From Punica granatum (Eukaryota > Streptophyta > Magnoliopsida > Myrtales > Lythraceae), in assembly GCF_007655135.1 (NCBI RefSeq), contig NC_045131.1, forward strand, positions 28,504,001-28,568,000: a DNA stretch of 64,000 nucleotides. The letters are read 5' to 3'. Positions 58,240 to 64,000 of this stretch are shown one piece after another. The notes under the pieces are model-generated. The model did no database searches. It had not been told where the DNA came from and saw only the letters and a list, made by a program, of their open reading frames with translations. Position numbers and translations under genes: made by a program. The first letter of the stretch is position 1. Each line of letters opens with the position of its first letter.

Positions 58240-59717
58240 GACACGTGGTTCGATGTGACATGGATGTTTAGGAAGGACTTGCGCGTCTTGACTCGAGACC
58301 TCACCTGATTTCAGGAAACTCAGGTCGGGACGTGGAAGTTTTTCTTAGATCACTTCCGGATAGATTAACCGATCTTTTGGCTTTCTTTTTAGGGTTCTTA
58401 ACAACCCTGGAAGGTCCAGGGGATCGATTAGCGTCAGTCACAGGCCGAGGTGGCCCGCACTGCGTAATCTCTCTTTCCCAAAAATAATTTTTACCTCAAG
58501 GGCAAAATCGTCTATTTGTAACTTAGCGACACCCCTAGGGTTAGAATAAGAGAAACATTACGGTATCAGGGTAAGGATGGGCTACCTATCTAGGCGCAGA
58601 TTTATCTGCATAGCCCGTTCTATCCGACCGATGAGTTTTTGTTATTCTAGCATAGTCTCGGGTAGTTAGTTCGGGTGGATTGGCTCAAAATACAAATACC
58701 GGACTAATTATATACTTGGTTAAGAGAAAAACGGGCAATAGCGGGATAGGCATTAGGTTCTAGGACTTATGAGCGGAATCCATATTCGGTAATAACTTGT
58801 AACAACTGTAGTGTCACAACATAGAACAATCCTAAAAGTAACCCACAAACACAAGACTTGACAACAGATGTCACGTACGTCAAGTCCTCGGAAAATAATG
58901 CCAAATGCGAAATACCTTCCCGAGGCGACCCTTGATCGATTCACACCTTGTACCCACTTTGTCTGTTTTAGGGTAGGATTTGCATGCCAAGATACCCCGG
59001 TTAATAATCGGTTAATTCACGTAAATTCGGCAATAAGAAAACCCCATTGTTTGCTTATTTATGCCCGTTTTTGTTACATTCTTGCACTTGTTTGTTATGC
59101 GGATCGAGCCCGATCCTTTAGGATACGATCCATAGGGAGTCCAACGCCTCAACCGTACAACAAAGGGTCCAATCCCCCAACACTGAGCACGCATCTTAAT
59201 TTCAATTTCAGTCTTTTCAAACCACACGGTGAGCACGAGTGGAATAATAACCGAACGCGAACCGACCGGGATTCAATTGTTGTAATTTGTACTTTATTTA
59301 TTTGAGAGGACAATGTAAGGATTTATGTTGTACATTTATTCATGTAAGAATCCCGGTCGGAGAGTGGACGGTCGGAGTGTTTCTTCGAATTTACGGTGTC
59401 AAAACGCGTAAGATGAGCAGAACTTAATTAAGCGGTAATTGAACTAAAATTAGAAGCCTAGACAAGCTAGAGTACCGATAGGGCGTGCGAGATATAGGTT
59501 CGCACGTAACAGAACCCCCGAATTCGGAACCTCGGGTTCCGCAGACCATATGCCTTAGCAATTAGGTGTACCCCGTACCCCTAGACCCGGGTAACTTGCC
59601 GGCCCTCGACCTTCGAGTCGTAAAATGGCAAGTGGCGACTCCACTGGACACTCCCAAGCCGCGTTGCATAGGCTTCGCGTATGCGTGCCCCGACGAGATG
59701 AAATTCGGGTGTGCACA
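58240..59717 (+). repeat. 5' LTR of the second element, second segment
   Basis: Continues the interrupted LTR and ends GGGTGTGCACA at 59717. Without the insert the LTR would be about 3825 bp. The last ~330 bp closely parallel both the end of the solo LTR (57880-58234) and the start of the 869 LTR, inverted. Confidence 0.85.
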
Positions 59718-60299
59718 GCTTCACGACTCCACTGGGGACTCTTAGAGGGTTCGGGCTCGTTCTCGCTTGCTTTGTTTGCTTGTTTATTTACCGCTTTCTG
59801 CAATTTTTTGCTTATCTACTTTGCAAACTTTTATTATCCGCACACGCATTGCATATCATACTAGCTTCTAGGTACCTATGGGTCGCGTCCCACGACCGGT
59901 ATTAGGAGCATAGGTTAGATAGGCGTTCGAAGTAGGGGTACGGCGCGCAGTTCGACTGCTGCTTAGGCCTTGAAAAGAATCCCGCTCGATTTCAAGGAAT
60001 TGACACCCTTGAATCGGGGACCCCCATCCCTTGATAGCAGGATCCTTGTATTATCGAAACCATGCATCGTGCTGAACCTCCATGCTAGCCTTCAACTCGG
60101 CTTCAACGACAGTCCATTGAGTCGGCCTGCGCGCCATTTGAGTCTTTTCCAATTTCGAGAGACATGTACATACACCTTGTAATTCAATTAAGCCGTGGGC
60201 ATTTACATTTCCGCATGCATACATCATATAACTTTCAAAATTAGGGTGTCACTCGCATTGATAAGTCCTAAGTCGATTTTCTTTTCATCTTGGTAAGGG
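59718..60299 (+). other. PBS region and leader of the second element
   Basis: 'tcacgactccactggggac' at 59721-59739 is a decayed form of the PBS at 14430-14448. The following 560 bp parallel 13881-14429 inverted ('gagggttcgggctcg', 'gcatatcatactagcttct'). No coding domain. Confidence 0.75.
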
Positions 60300-61790
60300 A
60301 TGTCGCGCCCGGCCTCCTTCCTGCGCCTCGATAGGGTCACACCACCACTGGACGAAATCAACCGCATATGGATAAGTCTGCGCTGAATTGATTAGGACTA
60401 CATCACTACCTTCGTCAGAGATGTGCCTATATTATCCGCTCGTCGGGTAGACTGGAATTTTCTCGGAGCAACCGTAACATTTTGGGATCCAACTCACGCC
60501 GTCTTCAACATCCAAGGCACCGAGCTCGCGCCCACCATTGAGGAATATAGGACCCTCATCGGCCGGACCACAGTCACTCACGGTATTATAAAGCCTAATT
60601 TCCGAACTACTCGACCAGTATTAGTTTCGCGCCTACTCGGGGTGCAAAGGTCTTCTCTGTAGGCCAAACTCGCATATTCCGGCGGTACAAAGATAATAAC
60701 TGCGAAACTACTCCGTTTTATCGATTCACAAGCACGCGTGGTCCAAGGGGATCTTTTTCAAAAGAATTTGTGTCATGCAGTTTTACTTTTGATTTTTGGG
60801 ACTCTTTTATTCCCTTGCGCAGCTGATCGTATAGACGCAGCTTTAGCTAGCGTCGTCCTCCAAGTGGTCGGAGGCCGCGAGTATGAGGTGGGCCTAGTGG
60901 CTGAGACTATTCGGTCCCTCGATCGCGTCACACGAACAGCTGATCGTAGGTTGAGAGGGTCCCCAATCCTCTTACAAATTTGGCTTCAAGGTCATGCAAA
61001 TCCCTTTGGCCTCGTGAGGCCAGTCCTATTTTTCAGTCGCTCGGGGTCGATCATTTCGCAGTTATTATCTTTGATACGTGTGGAAGAACGCAAGATTTCT
61101 GAGTGGATTAAAATTTTTCGCGAAATACCACCTAGGGGCTTTAAGTGGCGAGCCGCGTGGATGCCACCCGGACCCGCGGCCCTTAGGTGCCCTGAGTTTA
61201 ACGGAGTACCACTCGTAAGTCATTCGAGGTCCATCACATATTTTCCAGCGCGAGTGATGAAGCAATTTGGCAGCTTGCAGACAGTCCCCGAGGACACTGA
61301 GTGAGCTAGATTCGAACACACTTGGCGGGAGGATCAGACATCCGTGGATCGCCAAAGAGACATCGAACGGGTTTTGGATGCGTGGCGAACCGTGGTCATC
61401 GAGCGTCCGTATTTCCCCGAGCATCCAACCCTTGAAGAACAGGATTTCCAGGCTACCGAGGAATATGTCCTCTGTTTCTATCGGTGGGGTCCTACAACAC
61501 ACGAGGATTCCGCCGACTCTCCACGAACCGAAGATAGCGGACCAACGAGAGCGTCTCTCACCCCGAACATGGCCATCCAAGCGGAGCTTGCTAACCTCAG
61601 GGCCGAGAGAGATCATCTTCGTCGGGAAGTCGCAGAGAAAGACGAGCAGCTTGTGGATCAGCGGCAATTACAGAGAGAGCTCGCCCAGGCCGGCGCCGAG
61701 CTACAGAGGCACGAGCAGGAGCTAGCACGAGCGAATGTCGCCTTGGAGAGGTTCAGGAAGAGAGCCCGTGGAAGTCCACGCACCCCTTAG
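60300..61790 (+). pseudogene. ORF1 of the Tat/Ogre-like element (DUF7745-like plus coiled coil)
   Basis: One phase runs from ATG at 60300 to TAG at 61788-61790 (496 codons), with in-frame stops at 60384, 60393, 60660 and 61302. The first ~330 codons hold 'ATVTFWDPTHAVFNIQGTEL', 'TIEEYRTLIGR' and an all-alpha-looking region with 'WIKIFREIPPRGFKWRAAWM', resembling the plant DUF7745/mobile-domain-like family. From about codon 420 a heptad-rich coiled coil follows ('LANLRAERDHLRREVAEKDE'). Elements of the Ogre branch are known to have an extra ORF upstream of gag with no assigned function. Apart from the stops this copy is full length, whereas the first element keeps only ~120 codons. Confidence 0.75.
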
Positions 61791-62103
61791 GATAGACGCC
61801 TCCACCAAGTCTTCACCTGAATCGGTGCTCTCCACGGCAACAGTCACTCGTACCCTGAGCACGGTGGAAGAACGACTTAGGGCTTGTTTCTTAAAAATTG
61901 TATTGTATCTTGAAACCCTTTTGAATCAATGAGAGCGACAGCATTAGTTTTCAAATCCATGCATCTCATGCACATTATCCCCTTATTTATTATTCCATGT
62001 TTTTATTTTAAACGTAACTCGCTTGCGCTGCAATTTACACACTTGTTGATACAGGTAACCATAACTGGCGCAGCACTGTTATCTCACTCGTCTGCAATTA
62101 AAG
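61791..62103 (+). other. ORF1-gag intergenic spacer
   Basis: About 310 bp with stops in all forward frames and no domain. It includes 'cttttgaatcaatgagag' and a T-rich stretch. The gag ATG follows at 62104 in a different phase from ORF1. Confidence 0.6.
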
Positions 62104-63493
62104 ATGGCACAAAACAATCAGCTCGCTAGCTCCGAGGAGAACACTCCACCGACGCCGGTTTATTATCAACCGTCCATGACTCAAGCACTGTCACCACTAA
62201 CCCCTGCGGGCGTACCCCTGGCACACCAGGGAGAAATCCCGCCACCAGTCCCAACACTGGAAGCCCAAGCACCGTCTACCTCTACTGAGGGTGCGGCCCG
62301 CATCGTCGCACTGGAAGGCGACATTTCCACACTGAAGGGCACGGTCAATCAGATGGCCGCCGACATGGCCGAGCTCATGGCCCTGCTCAGAGCTCCAAAC
62401 CGCACTTCCTCGAACTCTACTCCGCCTCTGGGGTACAGGCCAACAGTCGACCCAAACCTTTGGGTCCCGCCGACCCACACTCCGGAAGATATTGAAGCGC
62501 CTGCAATACACGCACCCGCGGGCCTCCCGGCTAACGTCCCTCCGCCATCAGTGACTCTCTCGGCAACCATTCCTCTTCCATCGTCGAACCCGACTACTCT
62601 TGTACCGCCGCCGATGTCCATACCGGTTCCGGCACCTATTTACGCAACTCCTCCACCGATGGTCTTCTCGGCACAGAGCCCCCACGCTCTTGCTCACACA
62701 TCGGAGCCTCTCCCATTCCAAGTTCCACAACCCCACATCAGCTTTTCTTACCCAACTCTACCTCCCCTAAACATTCCCATCCCTGAACCGGGCATGCCAA
62801 CCCAGGCTGTCCCCATAGCCCCACCGACAAACTTTCTCCCGGAAACGGGGACTGAGCAGGAGCAGAGATTGAAGAAGATGGAAGAGAACATCAAAGCCCT
62901 ACAATCAGGTGGCTCCCGCCTCGATGCCGGCGATGGGGATTGGAGTCTTTTCCCGGGTATGCGGCTACCCCCGAAGATTAAGGTGCCTGAATTCCAAAGG
63001 TAACAAGGCACGACCGACCCTCGTCACCATCTCCGTCACTACAGGGGAAAGATGCTGCAGTACTGGGACTATGAAGAGTTCGTCATCCACACGTTCCAGG
63101 ACAGTTTGGCGGGAGCGGCTCTTGATTGGTACATGTCACTGAAAGCCGCGGATATCCCTACATGGGCGGACCTATCGGGCAAATTCATCGACCAGTAAAA
63201 GTACTGTGCAGAGACGCCTCCGACCCTATTGGAGCTCAGTACAATGGAGATGGCCGAGGACCAGAGCTTCGAGGCCTACGCAGTGAAGTATAGGGCTAGA
63301 GCGGCGTCCCCCCAATCAGTGAGGCGCAGCAGATCCAATTATTTCATTCTACTCTCAAAGGGGCCTACTACTTACACCTGTTGGCTCACACGTCTTCGTT
63401 CTCCAACCTTATCGATGCCGGGAAAAAGCTCGACATCGGCGTTAAGCTCGGCAAGATAGAAGGACCGGCTGAGAAGAAAGAGGGAGAGTCCTC
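62104..63493 (+). pseudogene. gag of the second element, interrupted by an LTR
   Basis: The open part 62104-63003 begins 'MAQNNQLASSEENTPP'. It has a heptad segment ('TVNQMAADMAELMALL'), a long Pro-rich region and 'LFPGMRLPPKIKVPEFQR'. After TAA at 63001 the same phase continues the gag core ('YWDYEEFVIHTFQDSL', 'ELSTMEMAEDQSFEAYA') with another TAA at 63196. A frameshift near 63305 moves the reading to the phase of 'NLIDAGKKLDIGVKLGKIEG'. The frame ends at 'KKEGESS', where the LTR at 63494 begins. The matching gag of the first element is at 12152-13612. Confidence 0.88.
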
Positions 63494-64000
63494 TGTACGG
63501 ACCCGAATGTGGACTCTCGTCGGGGCCCGCATTGCGCGCTTTTGGATCGCGCGGCTTGGGAGTGTCCACCTTCTCGTGGGGACGCGTGACGGACACGCGT
63601 GAGAGAAGGAGTCGCCACTTATCATTTTACAATCCGAAGGTCGAGGGCGGATAAGTTACCCGGGGTCTAGGGGTATGGAGCACCTAGTTATTGTTAAGGT
63701 AATGGTCTGTGCGGAACCGGAAAGTCCGTGTTCGGGGGTTCATGTTACGTGCGGGCCTATATCCCGCACGCCCTTTCGGTACTCTGGTTTGCTAGGCTTG
63801 CATGTTTTATTATTTACCGCGTTGATTAAGTTGCGCTCGGCTCGCACGTTTTGACACCGGAAATTCGGTGAATTAAACGATGTCGGTGGAGAAGCCGAGA
63901 GAGAAGTAAATCTGTGTGTCGGGGAATTGGTTCACAATCTTGCGTTACAATTCATCAAACCGTGGAGGTTGAATTCCTGCATGAACCATAACCGCGAAAT
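63494..64000 (-). repeat. Start of a third Tat/Ogre-like LTR, cut by the window end
   Basis: 'tgtacggacccgaatgtgg' parallels the LTR border at 869 ('tgtgcgcacccgaatttcg'). The next 350 bp follow the same landmarks ('gtgagagaaggagtcgcc', 'gggtctaggggtatgga', 'ccctttcggtactct'). The orientation is opposite to the gag it interrupts, so it is a separate insertion. Its length and target duplication cannot be seen. Confidence 0.85.

Larger units (their letters stand above)
51031..63493 (+). mobile_element. Second Tat/Ogre-like Ty3/gypsy element, plus strand, 3' part cut off
   Basis: The 5' LTR spans 51031-59717, interrupted by a nested solo LTR. It is followed by a PBS-like site, a leader, ORF1 (60300-61790) and gag (62104 to 63493). 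The element is then broken by an opposite-orientation LTR starting at 63494. pol and the 3' LTR lie beyond the window or are lost. LTR ends match the first element (TGTCAGCACC...GTGTGCACA). In-frame stops and a frameshift show it is dead. Confidence 0.85.

Overview
The window is nuclear DNA of a flowering plant, almost certainly a eudicot. It has spliced receptor-kinase genes with GT-AG introns, Ty3/gypsy and Ty1/copia retrotransposons of plant type, long tandem repeats and nested insertions. I cannot name the species. A Myrtales plant is only an impression. Nearly everything is repeat-derived. The only host genes are one nearly complete S-domain (G-type lectin) receptor kinase pseudogene, a 5'-truncated copy of it, and gene fragments.

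Layout. (1) 1-868: part of a simple (non-arrayed) repeat element, broken by a retrotransposon. (2) 869-17909: a minus-strand Ty3/gypsy element of the Tat/Ogre type. It has about 3.46 kb LTRs, a PBS, an ORF1 remnant, gag, protease, RT, two RNase H domains and integrase. gag to integrase is a single frame broken by stops. A 29-bp minisatellite lies between integrase and the 3' LTR. (3) 17910-33345: a 15.4-kb array of about 16 units of ~906 bp, ending in the same tail as the element in (1). (4) 33377 to about 36571: a degenerate, truncated minus-strand copia element. (5) 36804-40062: four ~454-bp LTRs of a small gypsy-like (TRIM-like) family in mixed orientations, plus a captured SPRY-domain gene fragment.

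(6) 40261-43590: the S-domain receptor kinase. Its reading frame is lost through one missing T in the kinase domain, and it carries an unusual 207-bp intron inside the lectin exon. An EF-hand pseudogene follows. (7) 44416-46998: spacer with a 36-bp minisatellite and a long inverted repeat. (8) 46999 to about 49796: a duplicate of 41703 to about 44415, holding the transmembrane and kinase exons and the EF-hand relic but no lectin domain. (9) 49797-51030: a single-copy version of the array element. (10) 51031-63493: a plus-strand Tat/Ogre-type element. Its 5' LTR is split by a 4.86-kb solo LTR with a 5-bp target duplication. It carries a 496-codon ORF1 and gag, and is itself broken at 63494 by another LTR that runs off the window.

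The same ~1.2-kb element type (1-868, 17910-33345, 49797-51030) was hit more than once by Tat/Ogre elements, and the receptor-kinase locus was duplicated between these repeat blocks. No gene in the window looks clearly functional, though the second kinase copy keeps an open, spliceable TM-plus-kinase frame. All family assignments come from reading motifs, without database searches.
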